Assembly: GCA_910576785.1 (NCBI GenBank)
Contig: CAJTJG010000008.1
Location: 62,001 to 126,000 of the forward strand
Origin: an uncultured Duncaniella sp.
GTDB taxonomy: Bacteria; Bacteroidota; Bacteroidia; Bacteroidales; Muribaculaceae
Direction of reading: 5' to 3'
DNA: 64,000 nucleotides
The notes below the pieces were generated by a model. That model worked only from the letters and a program-made list of their open reading frames with translations. It was not told the origin of the DNA and made no database searches. Both the position numbers and the translations under genes were made by a program. Below are positions 27,085 through 34,206 of this stretch, piece after piece. Positions within the stretch are counted from its first letter, which is position 1, and every line of letters starts with the position of its first letter.

Positions 27085-28241
27085 TGAAAGGACTTGCCAT
27101 ACACGCATTACCGATACCTGCCATACTGATGCTGTTTGCGGGGTGCTCGCCATCGATGGAGATAAGCGTGAGCAATCCTTATGAAGGAGACCGTCGCGGA
27201 GAGGTGGTGGAGATCGATGCAGCCGGGATAACCGGCCGATTCGGCTCGGAGTTCCATGTCAGTACAGCTGACGGCCGTCAGTTGACACATCAGCTCACTC
27301 ATGATGGGAAACTGCTTGTGGAGGCCGACTTCCCTGCCGGGACCACCACACGGCTCCGCATAAGGTCCGGTGCTCCTGCGCATGCCGATACTGTGTGTGT
27401 CGGACAGATACGCTATGATTTCCAGGATGATTTTACCTGGGAAAATGATCGTGGCGGCTACCGTCTCTACGGCCCGGCCTATCGCAATGGTGGTGGCAAC
27501 GTGAGCGGATATGACATCTGGACGAAGTCGGTGACGTTTCCGGTGCTTTCGCAGCGATATCACGACCATTGTCGTCGTGGCATATCATATCATAAGGATC
27601 ATGGCAACGGAATGGATGCCTATATAGTGGGGCATACGCTTGGTGCAGGAATGAACGCGCTCGTTGATGCGGATGGCAATGTATGCTATCCATGCGCGTA
27701 TGAAAAATGCGAGATCAAGGATAACGGCCCATTACGCACTACGGCTCTGATCACATGCTATCCCTCGGTGGTTGGGCCGGACAGTGGTGTGGTGGAACGG
27801 CGTGTGATAACGCTTGACAAGGGTTCATGGCTCAACCGCACTGTTGTGAGCTATGAGGGGCTATCCTCCCCATGTCCCATAGTCACCGGTATAGTTATCC
27901 ATCGTCAGAACCGTCATGGCTATGTGGCCGATCCTTCAGGACGATTCATGGCCTATGCCGACCTTACGGACAATCCCGACAATGGCAACGGTGTGATATA
28001 CATCGGTACGGTAAATAAGGCTGTGCCCGACAGTGTGGGCTGCATACAGTTCGGCCAGCCGCAAGGCGATGCTATAGGTGAGCTCAGAAGCCATGCTGTC
28101 TATTCACCTGGCGACGAGTATGTGTATTTCTGGGGCTCGGGATGGAGTAAAGGTGGTGTGCCGGGCATGCAGGCCTGGGAGAGCTATCTTGCCGACTTCC
28201 ATGACAGACTTAAACATCCATTGAAAATAACAGTGAAATGA
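27084..28241 (+). CDS. DUF4861 domain lipoprotein
   Basis: A 385-aa exported protein. ATG at 27084 overlaps the preceding stop as TGATG; two in-frame GTG codons just upstream are less likely starts. The N-terminus is a lipoprotein signal with lipobox FAGC near residue 20. The body matches the DUF4861 style: VSNPYEGDRRGEVVEI, DDFTWENDRGGYRLYGPA, ISYHKDHGNGMDAYIVGHTLGAG, and an end with YVYFWGSGWSKGG. DUF4861 genes are frequent partners of GH105 in pectin and arabinogalactan loci, but I know of no settled activity. The His/Asp-rich centre looks enzymatic. It is translationally coupled to the tandem-GH43 gene (ATGA). Confidence 0.75.
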   Translation: MKGLAIHALPIPAILMLFAGCSPSMEISVSNPYEGDRRGEVVEIDAAGITGRFGSEFHVSTADGRQLTHQLTHDGKLLVEADFPAGTTTRLRIRSGAPAHADTVCVGQIRYDFQDDFTWENDRGGYRLYGPAYRNGGGNVSGYDIWTKSVTFPVLSQRYHDHCRRGISYHKDHGNGMDAYIVGHTLGAGMNALVDADGNVCYPCAYEKCEIKDNGPLRTTALITCYPSVVGPDSGVVERRVITLDKGSWLNRTVVSYEGLSSPCPIVTGIVIHRQNRHGYVADPSGRFMAYADLTDNPDNGNGVIYIGTVNKAVPDSVGCIQFGQPQGDAIGELRSHAVYSPGDEYVYFWGSGWSKGGVPGMQAWESYLADFHDRLKHPLKITVK

Positions 28242-30136
28242 AATTTAGAAATATAGTGGTTTATGCCGCTCTCTCGCTCGCTATGGTGCCGTTTAGGACA
28301 GTGGCCGAGGAGACATATGATGGCTATCTGTTTACATATTTCACAGGCAATGATAAGCGTGACGAGGCTATCAGATTTGCGCTGAGCCGTGATGGTCTCA
28401 CATTTACCGCACTCAATGACAATGCTCCTGTGATTGACTCGCGCCTGATAAGCGAGACGGGGGGTGTGCGTGATCCGCACATACTCCGCACGGAGGATGG
28501 ACGGCATTTCTACATGGTGGTGACCGATATGGTCAGTGCCAACGGGTGGGACTCCAACCGTGGACTCACGCTACTCAAGTCGGACGATCTCGTCAACTGG
28601 ACATCATCGGTCATCAACATCCAGAAACGCTTCCCCGGCAATAAGGATCTGCTCCGTGTATGGGCTCCGCAGACCATATATGACCGCGATGCCGGAAAGT
28701 ACATGGTATATTGGTCGATGAAACATGGCAATGGCCCGGATATCATATATTACGCTTATACCAACGATGATTTCACAGATTTCATCGGTAAGCCCAAACC
28801 TCTGTTTATCCCCGCAAACAAAAAGTCGTGTATAGACGGCGATATTGTCTATAAGGATGGACTCTACCACCTTTTCTACAAGACTGAGGGACATGGCAAC
28901 GGTATTCGTAAGGCTACCACAAAAAAACTGACCTCAGGAAAGTGGACGGAGTCGGACGACTACAAGCAGCAGACCGACAAGGCTGTGGAAGGATCGGGAA
29001 TATTTAAGATCAATGGCTCGGACAAGTATATACTCATGTATGATGTGTATATGAACGGTGAATATCAATTCACCGAGTCGTCCGATCTTGACAATTTTAA
29101 AGTGATCGACTCTCAGGTATCCATGGACTTCCATCCCCGTCATGGCACTGTGATGCCAATCACTTCGGCAGAGTATGACAGACTCGCCAAGGCATTTCCA
29201 TCATATCTCAAGGCGGTGAGGAATCCTGTTCTGCCACAGTTTCATGCCGATCCGGAGACATTGTGGTCGGAAAACACCGGGCGATATTACATATATTCCA
29301 CCACCGATGGCTTTCCTGGATGGGGTGGCTCATATTATACATGCTACTCCTCGCCCGATCTTGCGGACTGGAGATATGAGGGTGTGACCCTTGATCTGTC
29401 CACATCGGACGTCCCTTGGTCCGACGGCAACGCATGGGCCCCTGCCATAGAGGAGAAAAAGATCGATGGCAAGTATAAATATTTCTTCTATTTCAGCGGT
29501 AATCATGTGAAGAAGGGTGGCAAGCAGATAGGTGTGGCTGTGGCTGATTCTCCCATCGGTCCGTTCACGGCTATGGACACTGCCATGATCACTACCTCAC
29601 TTGTGGGACGCGGTCAGCAGATTGACGTGGATGTGTTCACCGATCCGGTGAGCGGTAAGTCATATCTCTACTGGGGCAACGGCTATATGGCCGGCGCCCG
29701 GCTTAACAGTGATATGGTGAGTGTGGATCCATCGACCATCACAGTGTTGACTCCGGAAGGTGGATCGCTGAAGGATTACCGTTATCGTGAGGCTCCTTAT
29801 GTGTTCTACCGCAATGGATTGTATTATTTCATGTGGTCGGTGGACGACACCGGTTCGCCCAACTATCATGTGGCTTACGGAACATCCGCCTCCCCGCTCG
29901 GACCTATTGAAGTAGCCTCCGATCCCATAGCTCTGATACAGAAGTCCCGCGTCTATGGGCCGGCCCACCATTCGGTGGTGAAGCTTCCCGGCACGGATGA
30001 TGACTGGATCATAGTATATCATCGCATCAATCCGGCTTATCTTAAGGATAAGCCGGGCATACACCGCGAGGTGTGCATTGACCGGATGCAGTTCAATCCG
30101 GACGGCACCATTGTGCCAGTCACTCCTACGTTCTAA
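28238..30136 (+). CDS. Tandem GH43 protein (two catalytic propellers)
   Basis: A 632-aa exported protein with a signal peptide (1-23). Two complete GH43 five-bladed propellers are visible. The N-terminal one (about 28-310) has base Asp in VRDPHI, a pKa-setting Asp in CIDGDIV and acid Glu in AVEGSGIF. The C-terminal one (about 325-630) has base Asp in HADPET, Asp in QIDVDVF and acid Glu in YREAPYV. All six residues are kept, so both domains look active, probably as arabinofuranosidase, xylosidase or galactosidase-like exo-enzymes. It overlaps the DUF4861 gene by 4 bases and ends the rightward enzyme operon before a strong terminator. Confidence 0.88.
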   Translation: MKFRNIVVYAALSLAMVPFRTVAEETYDGYLFTYFTGNDKRDEAIRFALSRDGLTFTALNDNAPVIDSRLISETGGVRDPHILRTEDGRHFYMVVTDMVSANGWDSNRGLTLLKSDDLVNWTSSVINIQKRFPGNKDLLRVWAPQTIYDRDAGKYMVYWSMKHGNGPDIIYYAYTNDDFTDFIGKPKPLFIPANKKSCIDGDIVYKDGLYHLFYKTEGHGNGIRKATTKKLTSGKWTESDDYKQQTDKAVEGSGIFKINGSDKYILMYDVYMNGEYQFTESSDLDNFKVIDSQVSMDFHPRHGTVMPITSAEYDRLAKAFPSYLKAVRNPVLPQFHADPETLWSENTGRYYIYSTTDGFPGWGGSYYTCYSSPDLADWRYEGVTLDLSTSDVPWSDGNAWAPAIEEKKIDGKYKYFFYFSGNHVKKGGKQIGVAVADSPIGPFTAMDTAMITTSLVGRGQQIDVDVFTDPVSGKSYLYWGNGYMAGARLNSDMVSVDPSTITVLTPEGGSLKDYRYREAPYVFYRNGLYYFMWSVDDTGSPNYHVAYGTSASPLGPIEVASDPIALIQKSRVYGPAHHSVVKLPGTDDDWIIVYHRINPAYLKDKPGIHREVCIDRMQFNPDGTIVPVTPTF

Positions 30137-30158
30137 GCATGATTTGATAGAGTATGCA

Positions 30159-30202
30159 GTTCCTATGTTTGTGTTTTCGTCATAAACATAGGAACTTTAT
30201 TT
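30159..30202 (+). terminator. Intrinsic terminator ending the arabinogalactan enzyme operon
   Basis: GTTCCTATGTTT (30159-30170) and its exact complement (30184-30195) form a 12-bp stem with a 13-nt loop, followed by TTTATTTTTT. Confidence 0.85.
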
Positions 30203-30281
30203 TTTGACAGATATACCGGATCACGGATATATATTTCTGTTAAAAAATGTATAGTGGAGTTCCAGTTTGGAGAATATGAGG

Positions 30282-30289
30282 TAAATTTG
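30282..30289 (+). promoter_or_regulatory. -7 box for the sugar transporter / kinase-like operon
   Basis: TAAATTTG is a full TAnnTTTG match. Transcription would begin about 30296, downstream of the longest possible frame start of the transporter, which supports the internal ATG at 30346. Confidence 0.5.
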
Positions 30290-30345
30290 CAATGTCTTTA
30301 CAAATGTTTGGGGTATTGCATTTATCATGCCCCGGTCAATACACC

Positions 30346-31584
30346 ATGAGGAAAACATTCACACTACCTTTTCTGCTTGTCAGTTCTCTATTCATGATGT
30401 GGGGTGTCGCCAACAATATGAACGACACTCTGCTGGCTGCATTCAAACGGGTCATGTCGATGTCCGACCTGCAGACATCACTGGTGCAGTTCGCATTCTA
30501 CGGTGCTTATTTCTGCTTCGCGCTTCCGGCTGCTCTTTTCATCAGGCGCTATTCCTATAAAAGCGGTATCCTGCTTGGGTTGGCTCTTTATGCTGCCGGT
30601 ACAATGCTCTTCTATCCCGCAGGGAATATGGCGAGCTATGGTTTCTTTCTGTTTGCTATCTATGTTATGGCCTCGGGCTGCGCTTTTCTCGAGACTACGG
30701 CCAATCCTTATGTGTTGGCGATGGGGCCGAGGGAGACTGCTACCCGTCGGTTGAATATAGCACAGACATTCAATCCGCTCGGAGCTTTCCTCGGTATAAT
30801 GTTGAGCCGGCATTTTATCCTGTCGGAACTCAACGAGGCCGATGCAGCCGAGCGAATGCGGATGGGTGCGGATGCTCTCCGCTCTATTCAGCAAGCCGAG
30901 CTTGACGCGGTGTCCGGGACATATCTTATCATAGGGGCAATACTTGCGGTGATATTCGTCATTATTTTAGCGGTCCGGATGCCTGATCACCGCGATGATT
31001 CTGATCTTCCATCTGTAGGAGCCACTTTCAGGTCATTGTGGCGCAATGTGCCATACCGATCCGGAGTCGTCGCTCAGTTCTTCTACGTAGGTGTGCAGAC
31101 ATGTATGTGGTCATTCACCATACGTTTTGCCATGGCTGGGACCGGATGTCGCGAGAGTGAGGCTGCCATGGTGTTTCTTTGGTCCATAGTGGCCTTCACT
31201 GTATTCCGATTCATCTTCACGTGGCTCATGCGATATATACGGCCCGAGAAGCTTCTTGTAGTCGCTTCTGCCGTAGCGGTGATATGCGTGGTCATGGTGA
31301 TGATGTGTCCGGTATCAGTGGCCGTATGGGCTATTGTGGCAACCTCTGCGGCCATGTCGCTGATGTTTCCTACCATCTACGGTATCGCGCTGGGCAATGT
31401 GGAGCCATCGCAGACCAAAGTCGCAGCCTCAGGACTGATCATGGCAATCCTCGGCGGTGCGCTCATCACCCCGGTTCAGGCTTTCATATCGGATGTTGCC
31501 GGTATCACGGCCTCGTTTGCGGTGCCTCTCGTATGTTTTGTGATCATTCTCATATACGCAAGCAAATCAGTAAATCAAAAATAA
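30346..31584 (+). CDS. MFS sugar:H+ symporter, FucP-like
   Basis: A 412-aa inner-membrane transporter with about twelve membrane segments. It resembles the FucP (L-fucose:H+ symporter) family: FLLVSSLFMMWGVANNMND early in helix 1, then AFYGAYFCFALPAALFIRR and GCAFLETTANPYVLAMGP with the conserved ETTANP motif, and AQTFNPLGAFLG. The start at 30346 gives a good first helix and fits the promoter; the frame extends 18 codons upstream from a site at the predicted transcript start. The next gene starts 1 bp after the stop. Family members carry L-fucose, glucose/galactose, L-arabinose or other monosaccharides, so the substrate is open. Arabinose or galactose released by the adjacent PUL are reasonable guesses. 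Confidence 0.88.
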   Translation: MRKTFTLPFLLVSSLFMMWGVANNMNDTLLAAFKRVMSMSDLQTSLVQFAFYGAYFCFALPAALFIRRYSYKSGILLGLALYAAGTMLFYPAGNMASYGFFLFAIYVMASGCAFLETTANPYVLAMGPRETATRRLNIAQTFNPLGAFLGIMLSRHFILSELNEADAAERMRMGADALRSIQQAELDAVSGTYLIIGAILAVIFVIILAVRMPDHRDDSDLPSVGATFRSLWRNVPYRSGVVAQFFYVGVQTCMWSFTIRFAMAGTGCRESEAAMVFLWSIVAFTVFRFIFTWLMRYIRPEKLLVVASAVAVICVVMVMMCPVSVAVWAIVATSAAMSLMFPTIYGIALGNVEPSQTKVAASGLIMAILGGALITPVQAFISDVAGITASFAVPLVCFVIILIYASKSVNQK

Positions 31585-31585
31585 T

Positions 31586-32761
31586 ATGAACTCTACAAAT
31601 GATATAAAAAAGAAAGTATTCGTATCCGGATGTTACGATATGCTCCATTCCGGGCATGTCGCATTCTTCAGGGAAGCTTCCGGCTATGGTGATCTATATG
31701 TCGGGATTGGTTCGGATGCCACCATCGCCGAGCTTAAGAACCGACGTACCGTATATTCGGAGAAAGAGAGGCTTTATATGGTCAAGGCCATACGCTACGT
31801 CAAGGAGGCATACATCAATACCGGTTCGGGAATGATGGATTTTGTGGAGACAGTAGACCGCGTGCGGCCTGACATCTTTGTAGTAAACTCTGATGGAGGC
31901 TCTGATACGAAGCGACGGTTCTGTGAAGAGCGCGGCATAGAATATGTGGTGCTAGAGCGTGTGCCTGACGCCGGTCTCGAGGCTCGGTCCACAACTTCCT
32001 TGCGCAAAGGAGTGACCTCCCATCTGCCCTATAGGATAGATCTTGCCGGGACGTGGATAGATCAGCCATATGTGTCGGAATATGGATCGGGGTGGGCTCT
32101 GACAGTATCGATAGAGCCTACAGTGGAGTTTATGGAGCGTGGTGGCATGTCAACATCCACACGCAATGCCGCACGTAAGATATGGCCGTATGAATTGCCG
32201 AACTACAACGAGGAGATGCTCGCACGCCTGCTGTTCTGCTTCGAGAATGATCCGGAGAACAAGGGCCATGTTTCCGGTGCGCAGGACGCCATAGGCATAT
32301 GCATGTCCGGGCTTACCCGACACTTGTACGACGGACATTACTGGCCGTCAAGGATAGAGTCTTGTCACGATGAGGAGGTATTGTCATGGCTTGAAAACCA
32401 TATATGCCTTGTGCCGATGTTCCCGCGCAGACCTGGTTGCTCGGTAGTGGAGGGAAAGGATATAAACGCAACCAAGGTCGAGGCTCTGACATCGGCGGCC
32501 GCAAGATGCTGGGATGCTATAGTCAGCCGTGATCTGCAAGCATTTGCAAAGGCATTTGCAGATTCCTTCGACGCTCAGGTAGCCATGTTTCCTGCCATGA
32601 TGCAGGAGGGAGTGGCCGATTACATAGAGAAAGTCAGACCGGATGTATTGGCATGGAAGATGACCGGGGCCGGAGGCGGTGGTCATCTGTGTTGCGTCAT
32701 TGACGGTAAGCTGCCAGAAGGTGGTATACCGGTGAAGATCAGACGTAAGGACTCTTTCTGA
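31586..32761 (+). CDS. Cytidylyltransferase-like / GHMP kinase-like fusion
   Basis: A 391-aa cytoplasmic protein with two parts. Residues 8-145 form a nucleotidyltransferase fold of the glycerol-3-phosphate cytidylyltransferase type: VFVSGCYDMLHSGHVAFF with the nucleotide-binding HSGH, and a C-terminal ARSTTSLRKG resembling the RTxGxSTT loop. Residues 150-391 resemble a GHMP-superfamily sugar kinase: HLPYRIDLAGTWIDQP as motif 1, SGAQDAIGICMSGL where the ATP-loop motif 2 belongs, and MTGAGGGGHLCCV as motif 3. Motif 2 lacks the usual serine-rich loop, so kinase activity is uncertain. The gene follows the transporter after 1 bp. The logical role is activation of the imported sugar (phosphorylation, then nucleotidyl transfer), but this is inference. 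Confidence 0.7.
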   Translation: MNSTNDIKKKVFVSGCYDMLHSGHVAFFREASGYGDLYVGIGSDATIAELKNRRTVYSEKERLYMVKAIRYVKEAYINTGSGMMDFVETVDRVRPDIFVVNSDGGSDTKRRFCEERGIEYVVLERVPDAGLEARSTTSLRKGVTSHLPYRIDLAGTWIDQPYVSEYGSGWALTVSIEPTVEFMERGGMSTSTRNAARKIWPYELPNYNEEMLARLLFCFENDPENKGHVSGAQDAIGICMSGLTRHLYDGHYWPSRIESCHDEEVLSWLENHICLVPMFPRRPGCSVVEGKDINATKVEALTSAAARCWDAIVSRDLQAFAKAFADSFDAQVAMFPAMMQEGVADYIEKVRPDVLAWKMTGAGGGGHLCCVIDGKLPEGGIPVKIRRKDSF

Positions 32762-32777
32762 AAAACATCTTTTGGAT

Positions 32778-33323
32778 ATGAAAATCAGGACTAAAACTGT
32801 CTTTGGGGTTTTGGTGGCATCATTTGGTCTGATGTCGGCAGCGTGTACAGGTAACTCTAAAGTCCGTCCGGAGGCAATGGTAGAGGCTGAGGATAGCATT
32901 ATTTCCGAACCCACGGCCAGAGATATTGACGTGGATCGTGAGGAGTTGCTCAGGAAAAGAATCCTGGAGATTTACAGCATCGATGATATTGGCGGAAGAG
33001 AAGATCGATACTGCTCCGCGGCATATCTGGAAGTCTACAAGGCTGTGCTCGCCGCAGATGCAGAGACAGGAGAGATAGGATTCTTTGATTATGATCATTG
33101 GACATCGGCACAGGATTGCCCGGACGCTCCGGTTTTCATGATCAAACGTATTGACCGTCTATCCGATACAGAAGCTATCGTGGAAGTACGGGAGGATGAT
33201 ATGAATACCGGCGCACGCCTGAAGTGTGTATGGGAGAGAGGCAACTGGTATATTGATGACTTCTTAAGCCCCGACTCAGTCAGCGAACTTCAGCAAATGC
33301 AGCTCCACCTGGGGCAATCCTGA
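32778..33323 (+). CDS. Hypothetical lipoprotein, DUF3828-like
   Basis: A 181-aa predicted lipoprotein. ATG at 32778 gives MKIRTKTVFGVLVASFGLM and lipobox SAAC near residue 23. The mature part has an acidic helix followed by a small alpha/beta domain (YCSAAYLEVYKAVLAAD, FFDYDHWTSAQDCPD, VKCVWERGNWYIDDF-like ending). That pattern recalls DUF3828-type periplasmic proteins with a cystatin/NTF2-like shape. It lies 16 bp after the nucleotidyltransferase-GHMP gene and probably shares its transcript. No catalytic role is evident, and the family call is weak. Confidence 0.6.
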   Translation: MKIRTKTVFGVLVASFGLMSAACTGNSKVRPEAMVEAEDSIISEPTARDIDVDREELLRKRILEIYSIDDIGGREDRYCSAAYLEVYKAVLAADAETGEIGFFDYDHWTSAQDCPDAPVFMIKRIDRLSDTEAIVEVREDDMNTGARLKCVWERGNWYIDDFLSPDSVSELQQMQLHLGQS

Positions 33324-33438
33324 TCGCTGCATTTGGTGGCAGTCAATGACAGGCTGTGGTGAACAGCGATGTATCAATAATTGGATTTGAAGGCACAATA
33401 AATATATGACGAATCCCACATAATACATTGTCCACAGC

Positions 33439-33464
33439 ATCGATATCATATATCGATATCATAT
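33439..33464. repeat. Exact 13-bp tandem duplication
   Basis: ATCGATATCATAT occurs twice head-to-tail (33439-33451 and 33452-33464), in the otherwise featureless gap between the lipoprotein gene and the small ORF. It contains the palindrome ATCGAT/GATATC. Confidence 0.8.
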
Positions 33465-33525
33465 AAGGTGAATTGGACAGCAAAATGAGGGGCATTGGGC
33501 TCGCTTAGCCTTGATCATCGCACCC

Positions 33526-33747
33526 ATGTCTCATGCCCAAGCCCCAGCAATTACCCTATCAACGCCATCACTTGGAAGCCAATCGGTCAACGACTCAAAA
33601 ATGGTGCTTGGTGGAGACCTGTCCGATGACTTCGCTCTCTCCCTAAAAATGCACCCCGGCCTCAGCATCGAAGAAGCCAAACGCAAGTTCAAAGAACAAC
33701 AAAAACTCAATGCCCGGCAGCGCAAAGGCCCCAAAATACGCCGCTAA
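33526..33747 (+). CDS. Small orphan protein, possibly a truncated remnant
   Basis: A 73-aa reading frame from ATG 33526 (a TTG at 33511 is an alternative). It ends in a basic, helical tail (LSIEEAKRKFKEQQKLNARQRK). The codons just before the ATG would read LALIIAP and then MSHAQA, which looks like the end of a signal peptide, yet no ATG exists upstream before an in-frame TGA at 33469. The gene may therefore have lost its original N-terminus, or it may start at TTG. A strong terminator begins 10 bp after the stop, which supports a real transcription unit. Function unknown. Confidence 0.45.
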   Translation: MSHAQAPAITLSTPSLGSQSVNDSKMVLGGDLSDDFALSLKMHPGLSIEEAKRKFKEQQKLNARQRKGPKIRR

Positions 33748-33756
33748 CCACGAAGT

Positions 33757-33785
33757 CGCCGAGAGAATCTTTCGGCGTTTTTTTT
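33757..33785 (+). terminator. Intrinsic terminator after the small ORF
   Basis: CGCCGA (33757-33762) and TCGGCG (33772-33777) form a GC-rich stem with an A/T-containing loop, followed by eight T residues. Confidence 0.85.
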
Positions 33786-33807
33786 AACATCCCGATTCGA
33801 GCGTACT

Positions 33808-33839
33808 ATTGTACAACTGAAATATTTTTTGTAATTTTG
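33808..33839 (+). promoter_or_regulatory. Complete Bacteroidetes promoter for the structured non-coding region
   Basis: ATTG at 33808-33811 (as -33) and TAATTTTG at 33832-33839 (as -7) are separated by 20 bp, the canonical layout. The nearest ORF of substance begins 370 bp downstream, after a region full of stems, so this promoter most likely drives an RNA. Confidence 0.65.
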
Positions 33840-33844
33840 CGACC

Positions 33845-34157
33845 GCAGACCGCATCGCAGAGCCCGGTCACGGGCGATGTGGGTGGGTCAGCAGACATAC
33901 GAAAAGCGTTTACTCGACGCTCTTTCTTGACGCATAGAAATCTGGTAAATTTCAATCACTGTCAAGAATGAAGCAAACAGTAGATGCCTTGTGGATATGT
34001 ATATTCCGTCCAATTCGGCGCGTGAGCGTTGGGGTTGGGTGTATTGCATATTCTGCGTGAGGCTCTGCATCGTTTGCTCGTTCAACAGTGATGGGCAATA
34101 CCAGAGCCTCTATGCGTGGGATGAGCAAACAGTACGGCTCTCACGCTTTTTCTTTAT
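33845..34157 (+). ncRNA. Candidate structured non-coding RNA with pseudoknot
   Basis: A transcript of about 310 nt is predicted between the promoter at 33808-33839 and a stem plus T-run near 34140-34155. Visible stems are CATCG/CGATG with inner CCCG/CGGG (33853-33879), AGCGT/ACGCT (33905-33921), TTCTTGAC/GTCAAGAA (33924-33968) with inner GAAAT/ATTTC, and GAGGCTCTG/CAGAGCCTC (34059-34110), extended by GCATA/TATGC. The loop of the last stem holds GTTTGCTC (34072-34079), complementary to GAGCAAAC (34123-34130), an H-type pseudoknot. GCGTGAG (34020-34026) pairs with CTCACGC (34140-34146), followed by TTTTTCTTT. It matches no RNA family I recognise (not tmRNA, RNase P or SRP RNA). It lies just upstream of the HEPN gene on the same strand. 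Confidence 0.45.
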
Positions 34158-34206
34158 AAACCAATCAATCGCCAACGAGGTGAGCCCAGTTGCTGTGTTT
34201 TAATAC

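Noticed and set aside
30292..30345. Longer start for the FucP-like transporter
   Set aside because: The first codons lie at or before the predicted transcription start and add a hydrophilic, Cys-containing stretch not expected before helix 1.
33845..34157. tmRNA, RNase P RNA or SRP RNA
   Set aside because: I find no tag-peptide frame with a tRNA-Ala-like end, no RNase P core motifs, and no SRP apical loop motif.
33991..34203. Possible 70-aa protein starting MDMYIPSNSARERW
   Set aside because: The frame lies over the stems and pseudoknot of the structured region. Its Cys/Trp-rich composition is unlike normal proteins, so RNA is the better explanation.
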